Made by a program: the position numbers and the translations under genes. Positions 33,431-45,251 of a stretch of DNA of 64,000 bases are shown one piece after another. The stretch is from Cymodocea nodosa (taxonomy: Eukaryota > Streptophyta > Magnoliopsida > Alismatales > Cymodoceaceae): the NCBI GenBank assembly GCA_036874045.1, contig CM072340.1:3797001-3861000 (forward strand). The letters run 5' to 3'. The notes beneath the pieces are model-generated. The model searched no databases, was not told where the DNA came from, and saw only the letters and a program-made list of their open reading frames with translations. Each line of letters opens with the position of its first letter. Position 1 is the stretch's first letter.

Positions 33431-35209
33431 TGTTGAGTATTTTGATGATGTGTGCTGAATGAAAATAATCATATTTCCTCAATTACTATTGCTTGTGAAA
33501 AGAAATTAAAATCATCAATTAATACAGAAAAAGCTTACTGATATAAATACTTGTCTGTATTGGATCTGAAGTTAATAACTAGTCATTTCGTTGCATTAAT
33601 TTCTCATTTAGCTAAATGTTAAGTTAACGTGTGGTTTTATTGAAAAGCATGATATGTTTTAAAGTTATATCTTCTGTATCATGAACAGTGCACGTTTAGA
33701 CAACTCGTTAAGTTAGAGTTTTGTTTGTATAGAGGTCACGTGAGAACTCGTTAAGTTATAGAGGCTTAAAGGTTAAAATAGGTCAAGTGATAACTCATTA
33801 AGTTAGTGAGTAAAAGAAAAGACGAACTCGTTAAGTTAGTGTTATACACGTGGTGAAATTATAAGTTACGAATGTTGTATTGTATCACGTGAGGTGCACA
33901 TGTTTAACTCGTTAAGTTAACATAACTAAACGCATTGAGTTGCTATATTGAACACTAAGGCAATGCGTTAGGTTAACGTTATAAACTTAAGTTGTTATTT
34001 TTGCACGTAGTAAAATTCTTATTATAAAAACATTTGTTTATTACTGAATCGGTGAGTTAAAGTTTTTCAGAGACTTACAGTCGTAACTATCTAAAAGGTA
34101 ACTCAAGTCATGTTTTCAGGTCTTGACACGTGTCTCACTAGTTTTATAATATAAAGAGTTTTTCGATGACTTACATCTATAACTATCCGAAACTTAAACT
34201 ATTTTCGGTGAGTTATCGTTTAACCTTCCGAAAGAAAGGTTAAGCTGGTTCGTTGAGTTATCATAACATAACGGAGATGGTTCATTGAGATAGCATAACA
34301 CCATAGACTTAGTTCGTTAAGTTAGCTACAGTACTTGTCACGTGAAATGGCACATGAGGAACTCGTTAAGTTAGAAACGTTAAGTTATATATATATACTT
34401 GTGTTACTCGTTTAGTTAACATTAAAGTAACAACTTCTTATTACACTGATGAAAAATTTTTGGATGAGAAAGTTTATTTTGCAGGAAATTTTTCAGAGAT
34501 CCAAGACTGATGATTAAAGGAAATTCGAAATATAAACGTGGGTTGGAACGTGTGTGTTTCAATGAAGGAAAAAGAAAAGACGTGGAGAAGTGGAAAACTG
34601 GTAGTGGTTAAACGTGGAGGATATGCATGAAATGAAGATACAGTATAAAAGGCATAGAGTTCTCGTTGATCAAACCATCCTTGCACACAAAACGAAAAAT
34701 CTTTTTAAGGATCAAACCATCCCTGCACACCAAAAGAAAAATCTTTTTCAGGGATCAAAAACACCTTCTTGAGGAAAATCTCTCAAGTGGAAGAAAATTC
34801 AGTGAAGCAAAAAAGGTCAGATTTATGTCACTGAAGATTTGAAGTATCAGAAGAAAACAAATTCGGTGAAGTAGAGAAAGACAAGATATTCATCACTGAA
34901 GAATTGCTGAAGAAGAAAAAGGAGAAGAAGAAAGATCTCAAACAGGGAGAAATGTTTTAAATTTCGCAAATTAGTTTTCTCTATTTGTAGTTATGAAATT
35001 ATTTAGATGATACATGGTTTCGAGATATAATTGCATCTACAATTTCTGAGAAGAATTGAATTGTATATTGTAATTGAAACCTTGAATAAAAATGATTTTA
35101 TGAAAACAATGTCTCGACTTGTTTTTGAGTTTTAAAGTTTTAATTATATTTCAGAAAATATTAAAGATACACAATTCACCCCTCTTTTGTGTAGCCATAC
35201 GATCCTACA
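33431..35209 (+). repeat. solo LTR of the C/D family
   Basis: 1,779 bp, TGTTGAGTATT..GATCCTACA, flanked by a perfect TTAAC repeat (33426-33430 and 35210-35214), with no internal sequence or primer site at its inner side. This is the footprint of LTR-LTR recombination. It has an AACTCGTTAAGTTA array with CACGTGA sites (33700-34400), a TATA box (34644-34652) and CTGAAG/ATCACTGAAGA repeats. It contains a dyad block of about 190 bp (34045-34255) absent from the D LTRs. The 5' portion is an inverted match of 31240-32347. Confidence 0.93.
34644..34652 (+). promoter_or_regulatory. LTR TATA box
   Basis: TATAAAAGG, conserved in the C, D and solo LTRs at the same place. In the LTR at 62721 the matching site reads TAGTAAAAAGG, so it is damaged there. 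Confidence 0.55.
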
Positions 35210-35214
35210 TTAAC

Positions 35215-35314
35215 TCACATAAACAAATAAGATAAAATTCCATAAACATTTCAAAAATAACCATGACTCACCATTCACCCCCCCCCCTCTTTAATGAGTC
35301 TATATGATCCTAAC
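35215..35314 (+). repeat. older copia LTR (J), right end
   Basis: Ends with CATTCACCCCCCCCCC, CTCTTTAATGAGTC and ATGATCCTAACA, the usual terminal block of plant copia LTRs. No primer site follows, so J is itself solo or truncated. The C/D-family solo LTR sits inside it. Confidence 0.6.
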
Positions 35315-36639
35315 ATGTATAACAAGAAAACTTACCTGAAACTCTCTAACTAGACTCATGGACATTATCCCCCATCTTAGGACATAGATGTCATTTGCAT
35401 GCATCACCTTATATCACATCTTAAGATTTTCCTAGTTTGCTCCTCTAATAAACTAAGTAGCAATTCCTTTCTTTGAAACATGAGAATTCCCAAATGTTGA
35501 ATCGAGTGTCAACCAATTCACTCAATTAGTGGCAACATCATAAGTTATTAGATGAGTGTAAAGGAATATGTGAAAAATGGCAATAATCTTCTCTTTTATC
35601 CTTAACGTACATGAGAAATATGTGCTTGATAAAAATAAGATTCAAATGTCAAATGTCAATAAAATCCATAATTGTCCAATTTGGAAATGATTAGTTTAAA
35701 CTAGTGTTTTAAAATATGTAATTTTTTATTAAACTATTCTATTTCAAAGATTTTTTGTCTAGTATATTTGAACTCATAAAGTTTGGGTACACTAATTTTT
35801 TTTGTCTAGAACTCTTTTGAGAAGTCTAAAGTAGCCTTTTATGTCTATTAATTTTTGTTAAATCTTCTATGAGATTCATCTAGAATATTGATGAAATTAA
35901 TTATGAGGAAAAAAGTGAGTGAAAAGAAAAAAAAAGAAAAAAGAAAACAATAGAAAAAAACTAGGTAAGTTAAAATTTTGGATGTTTGTAATTTTTTAGT
36001 GCAAAAAGGAGGAAAAACACTAGTTTTTTCAAATAAGATGGTGTTTTTTAAAGATATTTTCCAACTTTTTTAATCTTAAGTCTTATTTGGAAGAAAACAA
36101 TTTATAATCAAATTATAATGTTTATCATTAAGTTTATGTTTATCAAATGTAAACTAATTATAAAAAGAATCCTGTTTATCATTAAGTTTATGTTTAGTTA
36201 AGTTATTCCTAAAGAACTTATTTTCTTATAATAATAATAACCCAAATATTATAATTTGATTAAGAAATACAATTCAATTACACTACATTACATTATAAAT
36301 TATAGTTAACTAATGCGACATGATTTTATGAGCTGAAGATCACACTTTCAAATCTAAGCTAGAAAATAGCCCATCCACATTTGAAAGTAAGGTTGCGTGT
36401 ATTTGTATCCTTCTCAAGCTTAAGCCGATGTAAGGCATCATCCTTCTTTATTCCCTCCAAAAATGAGAAATTGTACATTAATCTTCAAAAATTCCACCTT
36501 TTGGAAAATAATGACGGTTACTTCATGTTTTGTAGTGCCGAGCAAGATTCGGGAAGTTTGCTGACAATTTCCTCTTGCTCATATCAACGTTTGTTTGGAA
36601 AACCCTACATTAAAATTCTCATATTGAGCTAATCACTCG
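35315..36639. other. AT-rich intergenic DNA
   Basis: No gene or named element seen. There are A/T homopolymer runs at 35930-35960, and TTTATCATTAAGTTTATGTT occurs twice (about 36119 and 36176). One short plus-strand frame at 36381-36632 lacks any domain. Confidence 0.4.
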
Positions 36640-36990
36640 ACAAGTTCGATCGAAAACTCGTCCGTATTGGGCGATAACGTCGCAAGCACTCTGAACATGA
36701 CGTTGCCTGGGAGAGTTGATCAAACTTCTGATTTGCCAACAGGAGCACGCGACCATGTCAAACGTGGCAGTGCTTCGACTTTGACAACTTTATTATTTTT
36801 GGGCCTAGAGGAAAGTGGGTCATACAAAGAAATGCGGGTCGTACAAGACCGCAATCTCCGTCTCCGTCCCCCTGGCTTCGCATCCACACAAACAACACGG
36901 GGAGAGACATCAGCACAAGGTTTTGAAAGGAGCTTCCACCAATTAATCGCGAATTAGTTCCATGGTTCATACTGCACAAGACAAGTAATA
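36640..36990. other. GC-richer patch, unassigned
   Basis: About 350 bp near 50% GC in surroundings near 30%. It contains CpG-bearing words (GGGCGATAACGTCGCAAG), an ACGTGGC ABRE-like core at about 36763, GGGCC and CCGTCTCCGTCCCCC. Short frames exist on both strands (96 and 73 codons), neither recognised. It could be a detached promoter/5' exon of a low-copy gene or a captured gene fragment. Confidence 0.25.
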
Positions 36991-38639
36991 GAATAATTGC
37001 ATACAGGTGATGAGGTGGCCACCCATGTCACATTTGAGTTTCTAACTCATGTCAATGCAATTGACGGGGTCACTGAACATTAGAACAGAAGAAAAACAGT
37101 CGCAGTCAATCATAATGAATGTCTACGAGCCACTACAATCTTCAAGTTCCGATTGTTTCGTCTTGGGGTGAATGGTGAATTCCAGGGAATAGAGCAGATA
37201 TGGCTTCCAGTCCACTAATAGAGTGGTTTTCAGAATTCTGCTCTACGTAAAAGAATATTTACCTGGTAAAGAAGTCGCTTTTGAGTATCAATGCAATGCA
37301 AATAAGAAAACAAATTAAGGTTGCTATCAGAAGGTATTATCAATGATGCAAATGGACGAGATGCTTCTGCTGAATTGTTCTACATTTTAGTGTTAATTGA
37401 GGTTGAACCCGTCAGGTATTCTGTACATCTTTTTGTGAAAAGAAAACACTACCTTTCACCTTTATTGCCTGATGCCCATTGAGCTTTTAGGCCTCAAAAA
37501 ACACAAATCCCTGGTCAAGATCAATTCTGGAGAAAATTATGTAGAATTTGCAAGTCCGTTACATTGCAAAGGTGTGCCTCAAGTGTTTTCATTTATCATG
37601 ATGAATCACATGAATTTGATATTTTTCGGAGAAAACATGAATTTTGACATTAAAGCTTGAGAATTTCAATGCACTTTGTATAAGAAAGCAAAATGTACAT
37701 GAAATATTTCATGTAAATAACACATTTTCTCTCTCATACTTTTTCCTTTGTTTACCATTTCCTTATTATTTCTTTCACTTTTTTTCTCTCCCACATTTCT
37801 GCACTACTAATATCTCTATCCACGGTCTTTGTCTTTAATCATGAATAGTTATTTGTTAAATTTATGTGGATATATATAAAATTTTTAGATCAAATGTTAG
37901 TTCTGTAAATTTCTTCTCTCTTTCTTCTCTCTCCTCCTCTCTTTATAATAGTAATAAATAGAATAGAAACTGAACCTATAACTACTAACCAGGACTGAAC
38001 CTGAAAATCTGAAAGGACTTCTAGACGAGAACAGAAAAATGAATGCACCAAATTACATCAAAACCAAGTCTAGGGAGTGGTATGTGATCTAAAAATAATG
38101 TGTAACCTATGAATAAATATTTTTCATACTGGCAGAAAAATATTTGGATCACTAATATTAAATGACTTATTTTATTCAAGTACCATAAGGGAAAATTCAA
38201 GCTACAATATCACAAAAGGTAAAATATGTTGCAAAATTTAATAATGTAAGGATTTATCATTGAATTCAAACTTTGAAGCTTAGGAATTGCCTGCATTTGA
38301 TCATATTGATAAGCGGCCTCATTTCCTGGCTCCTAAACAACTTCCAGCATGAGTTGTTCTATAAAGTATAACCTATCTGGCACAACTAAAAAATGTATCC
38401 AATCAAATAAAAACTTACTTCCCTTGAACAATATCAATGCCAAACAAAATTTCCACATCCTATGTGCTTTATTGAAGTACCTCTACAAGAGCTAAGATGT
38501 TTGGAACCAATATTATAGAAAGGGGCATTGTTAAGATCTACCAAGGACTTCAATTGTTTTGGGCTCCTTTTCACCAATGATGTTTGTTGCATGGATGGAA
38601 GAAAATATACTACAAATGACTCCTCTACCCTAGTAGGCA
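36991..38639. other. intergenic DNA, no gene recognised
   Basis: Mixed composition without a supported frame. Pyrimidine-rich tracts occur at 37725-37800 and 37910-37945 (CTCTCT-type). Nothing resembles a retroelement domain. Confidence 0.35.
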
Positions 38640-39640
38640 ATGGTATTCATGTCAACCTCACAATGAAAGAACAAACCATTGAAAACATATAGACAATATA
38701 CAAGTGAGAAACCTTATTCACAACAATCTTACCATAAAGAATGGGAGGATCCACCTAGTGGTAATTTCCCCTAGCAATTGTGACATTTGCATCCAATTGC
38801 AAATGAAAGAACACACTGCAGGATGAATCCCAATCATGACAATGAAAGCTGATCATACTCATGGCAGAAGTGATGCTTGCATCTACCAATGAGAATGAAT
38901 CCCACTTGTGAGACAAATGATATTCTTTTTTTTAATTCAGTGTGCCATAGCCCAACAGCTACATCATAGCCGCACAACATTGAGGTTGCAGGATCAAAAC
39001 TCCCACGGCCAAGCATAAGACGGGGAATCTTTTTCTCCTTGTGAAATAGGTAAGTGAGAAATAAAAACTATGACTTAAGGATTAGAGGTAAGCCTCTAAA
39101 CCACTTGGGATGAACGTTGATACTTAAAGAAATGATATCTACATTAATCTTTGAACGAGAACTGACAGATAAAGAATGTTGGCATCAATCTACCAACGAG
39201 AATGGGTATTGCTTACGGGAGAAAAAATGTACATGTTGATTTACCGATGAGAGAAAACAACATGCATGAGAGATGTCATTCATGTAAACCAACCATCGAG
39301 AACACTTCAGGTTTGATGCCAAAAACGGTGTCAGTTTGCAATATAGTGTTTAACCTTGAACTGCAGTCGATATTAAGTTAAGAAAAACAAAGATATAACA
39401 CCAAGTTGTGAAGTAAACCATAAACTCCAACTTGCATAGTAGATACTTAAACGAAACTCAAAGAGTGGACATATCCGATGTGAAAAATCACTAAATTTTT
39501 GTGTTCATTATTTATTAACTATTTCACATTTACTAAAAGATTTTATACAAACAGTTTTAAATCTTCATGAACTATAATTAATTCAAAAAAAGATATAAGG
39601 TTTAATTCACCCTCCTTTCCTAAACAATCTTGATCCAACA
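38640..39640 (+). repeat. element E 5' LTR (probable, left end undefined)
   Basis: Ends AATTCACCCTCCTTTCC..GATCCAACA just before a primer site, so it is a 5' LTR on the plus strand. It contains degenerate direct repeats about every 50-100 bp of the form TCTACCAATGAGAATG, TCTACCAACGAGAATG and TTTACCGATGAGAG. A SINE is inserted at 38924-39129. I could not place the TG start. Confidence 0.45.
38924..39129 (-). mobile_element. tRNA-derived SINE
   Basis: 206 bp between direct repeats AAATGATAT (38915-38923 and 39130-39138). On the minus strand it has a perfect pol III A box, TGGTTTAGAGG (39093-39103), a decayed B-box region (39053-39073, GTCATAGTTTTTATTTCTCAC), a body ending GGGCTATGGCACACTGAATT and a poly-A tail next to the left repeat (AAAAAAAAAGAA on the minus strand, 38924-38935). 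This is the full SINE architecture. Boundaries follow from the target repeat. I do not recognise the family name. Confidence 0.75.
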
Positions 39641-39642
39641 AA

Positions 39643-39655
39643 TGGTATCAAAGAT
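39643..39655 (+). other. element E primer binding site
   Basis: TGGTATCAAAGAT, two bases after the LTR end CCAACA, is a degraded tRNA-Met-type site (expected TGGTATCAGAGC). Confidence 0.75.
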
Positions 39656-39724
39656 ATGATTTTCATATTTTCCATGCTTTATGATTTTTCCAAACTCAAT
39701 TTTATTTTAAAATAACTATTTTTG

Positions 39725-41635
39725 ATGGAAAATGACAATTTCTATAGACCACTTCTATTCAATGGAACACACTATACCCCTATTGGAAACAAAGAATAAT
39801 TATTTTTATACAATTCATAAACTTCAAGTTATGAAATGCATTTGTGAAGAAAATAAATCCTATAACAAGACCATATGCACAATAGACAGATGAAGAGAAG
39901 AAAAAATAGCAACTAAACATCAAAGATATGAATATACTTTTCTATGTTCTTTCTTACGATCAATTCAACAAAATTTCTACCTATAAGATTACATATGAAA
40001 TTTGACATACACTAGAAGTTTCCAATGAAGAAATAAATTAGGTTAAGGAAACTTAAATTAATATTTTAGTACATCAATATGAATTATTTAAAATACACGA
40101 TAATAAAACTATTTCTGAGATATTTTCTAAGTTCTTAATTATAGTCAATTCTTTACAAGTATTAGGTAGGAAATGTTCAAAAGATGAATTGGTCAAGAAG
40201 ATCATTTGCTCCATTGCTAAATGGAAATGAAAAATGGCTACCATTGAAGAAGCCAAAGATCTCAATAAATACTTTCTGGATGAATTGATTGGAAATCTAT
40301 CTACAAATAAAGTACAATTGAAGGTTAACCAACAAAAAGCAAAGGACATGAATCAAAGAAAGAAAGAATTGGCATTTAATGTAATTTCTGACTTTAACTC
40401 TATTAGTAATTCTGACAATGATGTTTTGTTGTTAGCTACAAAATTCAAAAAAACTTGGAAGAAAAGAAAGAACTTAAAAAATGCAAGCATCTCCAAGAAA
40501 TCTAAGGAACAGACAAAGATTCCTATGTATTACAAATGCAACAAACAATGACATTTCAAGAAAAATTGTTCATTGATTGCAAAGGAGAATAAACAGGTAA
40601 AAAAGAAGAAATCTAAAAGGTTTCAATCTAAAAAGAAAAGATTTCTAAAAGAAAGAAGACACTACAAGTGACTTTAAATGATTCAAGTTTAACAAGAAGC
40701 ACATACTCAAGTTCTAGTTCAGACTCGAAAGAGGAAAAAGATTTGGCAAATGTGTACTTCATGGCTACCACTTTTGATGTGAGTTTTTCTTCTGATTTTG
40801 ATGACAATATTTCTAAGGATTATTCATGTTTGATGTATGAATACAATAAATTAGCATCTAAATATCAAAATTTGAAATCTAAAGATCAAAAACATAAAAA
40901 TCAAATAACTGAACAAGAACAAAGTATTAATGATTTGTAGTCTGAACAGAAATTATTAAAAGAGAAAAATGACAACTTGAACATAGAAGTTGAAAATCAT
41001 ATATCTAAAATTTTTGTATTAAAAGATAAAACTAAAAAGATATCTAATAAGAATTCTATTGTTAAGTTAGAAAATAACACATTAAATACTAAACTACAAG
41101 AATCTAAAATAAAATTAAAGAAATAGATAAAAGATAAAATTACTCTAGATGAATTAAAAGGAACTCAAATTCTTAACTATAGAACTATAGGAATAGGTTA
41201 TATTTCTGAAAAAGATTCTGAAAACAAAACTAAAAATGTTACAAATCTTACTAAAAAGAGTTCAACTAAGAATACATCTACAAGTAATAAAGTAGTAAAT
41301 AATAACTTAAGTAAAGTTAATTCTAAAAAGAAAATAATTTGTAATGTAAACAATAGATCAATACATACTATTAAGACTATTAGAAAATAGGATATTCGAG
41401 GAATCAATCCTCTTATTATGCCTAGATATAGACTTGTTAAAAGTTATATAAATCAGAATAAGTCAATTTCCAAAAATTAGTATACCCACAAATAACAAAA
41501 TTTAGAAGAAAAAGACCAAATCTGTTCAAAAATGAGTACCAAAATCTAGAAATCAAAAATCTATTTCTAACCTTTTTAGACCCAAATGGATATAGGTACC
41601 AAAAAATGTATCTTTTCAATAGGTTAAAAAATCTA
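39725..41635 (+). pseudogene. element E gag
   Basis: Starts at ATG 39725 (MENDNFYRPLLFNGTHY) and soon meets stops. Open pieces at 40234-40551 (ATIEEAKDLNKYFLDELIG, then a basic stretch and a zinc knuckle start CNKQ) and 40668-40940 (acidic Ser-rich, FMATTFDVSFS, then coiled-coil-like) match the gag layout of elements A and D. The knuckle's later residues are frameshifted near 40551. Confidence 0.82.
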
Positions 41636-42972
41636 AGTGGATCATAGACAATAGTACATTGAGTCATATGATTGAAAGAAAAGAATTACTTGAAAACATT
41701 AGAAAATACAAATGAGGAACAGTAACGAAAATACAGACGAGGAGCAGTAACCTTTGGCAATATGAAAAAAGAGTAAAATAATGGGCATCAATTAGGTTAG
41801 TTTTACTAATTCCATAATTATTTATGATGTATTGTTAGTAGAAAATTTAGGTCTTAATTAGGTTAGTGTAAATCAATTGCAAGCTAAAGGATATATAGTA
41901 ACATTTGAGAGAAATGAATGTTTTATTCTAAAAAATTCAACAAATGATGTTAAATTCCATGTTAAAAGAAAAGGTTCTACAACAATATTAAAACTACATT
42001 CTGATGTTGTAAATAAATATTCATATTTGATTGCTAAATTTGAAAATGTTTGGTTGTAGCATAGAATATTAGGACATGTTAATATAAAATTGCTTGATTA
42101 GCTATCAAAACATGAACTGGTAAAAGATTTACCTAAAATTAAATTCCTGTAGGATCACATCTATGATACATGTGAATTAAGTAAATAATATAAATTTTAA
42201 TTCAAATCTGTAAATGATGTGTCCAGTAGTAAAATGCTGGAAACGATCCATTTGGATCTGTTTGGACCTATTAGAATATTAAGTTTAGGAAGAAAAAAAT
42301 TTACTTTTGCCTTAGTTGATAACTATTCTAAGTATACTTAAGTTTACTTCTTAACTAATAAATTAGATGCCTTTGAAATATATAAAGTCTTTTACAAGAA
42401 AGTTCAAACTGTGTAAAACTTAAATATTAAAAAGATTAGGAGTGATCATAAAATAGAATTCAAGAATACTAACATAACAAAAATTTGTAAGAAATTAAGA
42501 ATAGATCATAATTATTCATTTCCTAAAGTCCCCTCTCAAAATAGTTGTTGAAAAAAAAAAATTACTTCAAGAAATAACCAAAACTATAATTAACGAAAAT
42601 AAATTCTCATTATTTATGAGCTGAAGTAGTAAATACAACTTAATTATGTAAATAACAGTCTCAAACATATTCTATATGAAATCATTCAATTGTAGATGTT
42701 TTATATTAAATACAAAAGATAACAAAGATAAATTTCATGTCAAATTAGATAAAGAAATCTTTGTAAAATACTCTACAAAAAGTAAGGCTTATAAGATTTT
42801 TAATAAAAATTCTAGAATAATTGAAGAATCCTTACATGTGGTATTTAAGAAGAATTCTATAGGAAAAATTGATCAAGTTGACAGAATTGGTTCTGATGAA
42901 GAAGATCAACCTAAAACTACTTCACAAGAAAACATAATAAATAATGAAAATGTTAATAGAGAAAGAAATTGA
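41636..42972 (+). pseudogene. element E protease and integrase
   Basis: The protease site reads WIIDNSTLSHMIE where the family has WI(M/L)DSGASNHM, so the catalytic motif is lost. 41877-42059 is the pre-integrase (FERNECFILKNSTND). The zinc region follows with WHR changed to stop-HR (TAG for TGG). Integrase has LDLFGP and RSDHKIEF but lacks a recognisable catalytic Glu region. 42676-42972 is the integrase C-terminal part (CRCFILNTKDNKDKFHVK). Confidence 0.82.
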
Positions 42973-43079
42973 AAATACTCTTCTAGTCATCCTTTAAATT
43001 TAATTATAAGAGATCCTGAGACTAGATCTAGAGTAAATGAGTGTGGTACATACGTATTTATCTTACAGTTAGCTTAAAA

Positions 43080-44530
43080 ATGTTTCTGATGTATTAGTAG
43101 ATGAGTTTTGAATAATAGTTATATAAGAACTAAAATAATTTATCAAAAATAACGTTTGGGAATTAATCATTACACCCAAAGATCATCAGATTATAGAAAC
43201 TAAATAAATATTTTAAAATAAATCAGACTATATAATTAGAAACAAAATTAGGCTAACAACACAAAGATATAAGCAAGAGAAAAAAATAGATTATGATAAA
43301 ACTTTTACTTCTATAGCTAAAATAAAAGATATTAAGATATTATTAGCATTTGCATGTTATATAGACTTTGAACTCTATCAGATGTAAAAAGTATATTCTT
43401 AAATAATTTCATCAAAGAAAAAGTTTATACAAAATAACCTTTAAAATTTGAAAATGAAAAATATCTAAATTATATATTTACATTAAAGAAAGTTCTATAT
43501 AGTTTAAAACAAACTCTCAGATTGTGATACGAACAATTGAAAAAAAAATTGATTCAATAAGTAAGTAGATCATACTTCATTTATCAAAAAAACTGAAAAA
43601 GAAATCCTAGTAGTTCAAATTTACATTGATGATATCATATTTGGTTCAACTAATGAAAACGTGTACAAAGTATTTACAAATAACATGTCAAGTTAATTTA
43701 AAATAAGTATGATGAGTCAACTAAACTATTTTTTAGGTTTCTAAATTAAACAATTAGATGATTGTACTTTTATTTGTCAATAAAAATATACAAAAGATTT
43801 GTTAAAAAGATTTGAATTTTGAAATGGAAAATCTATAGATGAAAGTAAATACAAAGGTATGATAGGATCATTACTATATTTAATAGCAAGTAAATTAGAA
43901 ATAATGTTTAGTATTTATGTTTGTGTAAGATTTCAAGCTCAACCTAAAGAATCACATATAACTATTGTTAAAAGAATTTTTAAGTATTTACAGGAAACAC
44001 AAGACTTTGATTTATTTTATTCTAAAAATAGCTTCATTGATCTAATTAGGTACAGTGACTAATTTTGCTGGTGGTAAATCTAACAAAAAGAATACTAATA
44101 ATACATGTCAATTATTAGAAAATTTATTAGTTTTTTAATTTAACAAGAAATAAAATTATATAACATTATCTACTACTGAAGTAGAACATATAGCTTTTTT
44201 TTTTGCTGCGTTCAAATATTATAGATGAGACAAGCATTAAAAGACTATAAATTGATATATGAGCTTATTACAATCTTGTATGACAACTCTACAATAAACT
44301 TTTCAAAAATTCTATCTTACATTCCAAAACAAAATACATAAAAGTGAGACATCATTTTCTAAAAGATAATGTACTTAAGGATAAGATTAAATTAGAATTC
44401 ATTCCTACTTCAGAACAATTATCTAATCTTTTTACTAAACTCTTAGATGAAAACACATTTATTAGACTTAGACTAAATCTGAAAATATGTAGACTGTTAG
44501 ATATTTTCCTACATTTCTTGTCAACCTAAG
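43080..44530 (+). pseudogene. element E reverse transcriptase / RNase H
   Basis: The RT region is full of stops, but QIYIDDIIFGSTN is readable at about 43616-43654, giving a YIDD box. 43859-44062 (MIGSLLYLIASKLEIMFS) and 44344-44529 (HHFLKDNVLKDKIKLEFIP, LFTKLLDENTFIRLRLNL) are RNase H ends. A T-run near 44197 interrupts the STTEVEHIAF region. Confidence 0.83.
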
Positions 44531-44589
44531 TGTATTTTTACAAGTAACAAGTAATTTCATGAATAATATTTAATTTTAGTAACTTAGTT

Positions 44590-45250
44590 CATTAAATTAA
44601 CTGTAAATGCACATCTATTATATAAGTGTGTAAGTACAGGTCGAACTCACAAGGAATTATCAAAATCAATTTAACTCTATAAATTTTCATAGTCAAAGTT
44701 TAGTATATATTCATAATATACTCACTTCATTGATTTACAGTTAATTCAACGAACTTAACTCGTGAAGTTACAGTTAACTCAACAAACTTTTCCTCATGAA
44801 GGTATGGTTAACTCAAAGAACCTTCCTAATAACTTTAAATTAATATTGTTGCTTATAGAAGAACTTAGTCATCCATTAAGTAATTCTATACATTACAAAT
44901 AACATCAATTAAACTTTCAAATACTACTTTATATTACATTCATCATTGATCAATTCTAGCATTCAATACTTCAAATAATAAATTTATCAATCAAGATTTT
45001 AGAGATTTATATTAACTGGTTTAAACAATCAATAATACGATTTTCTATTCACTGGAATAAAATAAACACTAAACATTCAACAATATAAACACAAATGATA
45101 CAATACAAACTTGATAAACATAAATTTGTAAGTGAAAACAAATAATGATTTTTGTTTTGTTTTTGTTCTATTCCTTAATATGAGTAAGTGATGAAAGGTA
45201 AAATTCTCTATTAACAATAAGAAACTTTTGTCATTACATGCAATATGATT
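44590..45250 (-). repeat. dispersed repeat R1, copy 2 (gypsy-type LTR-like)
   Basis: Matches 390-1075 in the same orientation: GTAAGTACAGGTCGAACTCACAAGG, seen in parts near 44630-44655; TTACAAATAACATCAATTAA (44905); ACTTTTGTCATTACATGCAA (45225). It contains AACTCAACAAACTT-type motifs at 44745-44820. The right end stops where element G gag begins, so it is truncated. Divergence from copy 1 is high. Confidence 0.45.
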
Positions 45251-45251
45251 A

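Larger units (their letters stand above)
38640..44530 (+). mobile_element. element E: heavily decayed SIRE-like Ty1/copia element
   Basis: Plus strand order: LTR, primer site, gag (39725-about 41630), protease remnant (41636), pre-integrase/integrase (41877-42972), RT (about 43080-43850) and RNase H (43859-44530). Stops occur every few dozen codons. The composition is more AT-rich than in the other elements and many stops sit at expected Trp or Gln codons. No third ORF or 3' LTR follows, so the element is truncated at about 44530. It is likely the oldest coding element in the window. Confidence 0.85.

Noticed and set aside
39093..39103. Possible functional tRNA gene at the A box
   Set aside because: No cloverleaf could be formed, the B box is degraded, and the poly-A tail and target repeat show a SINE.
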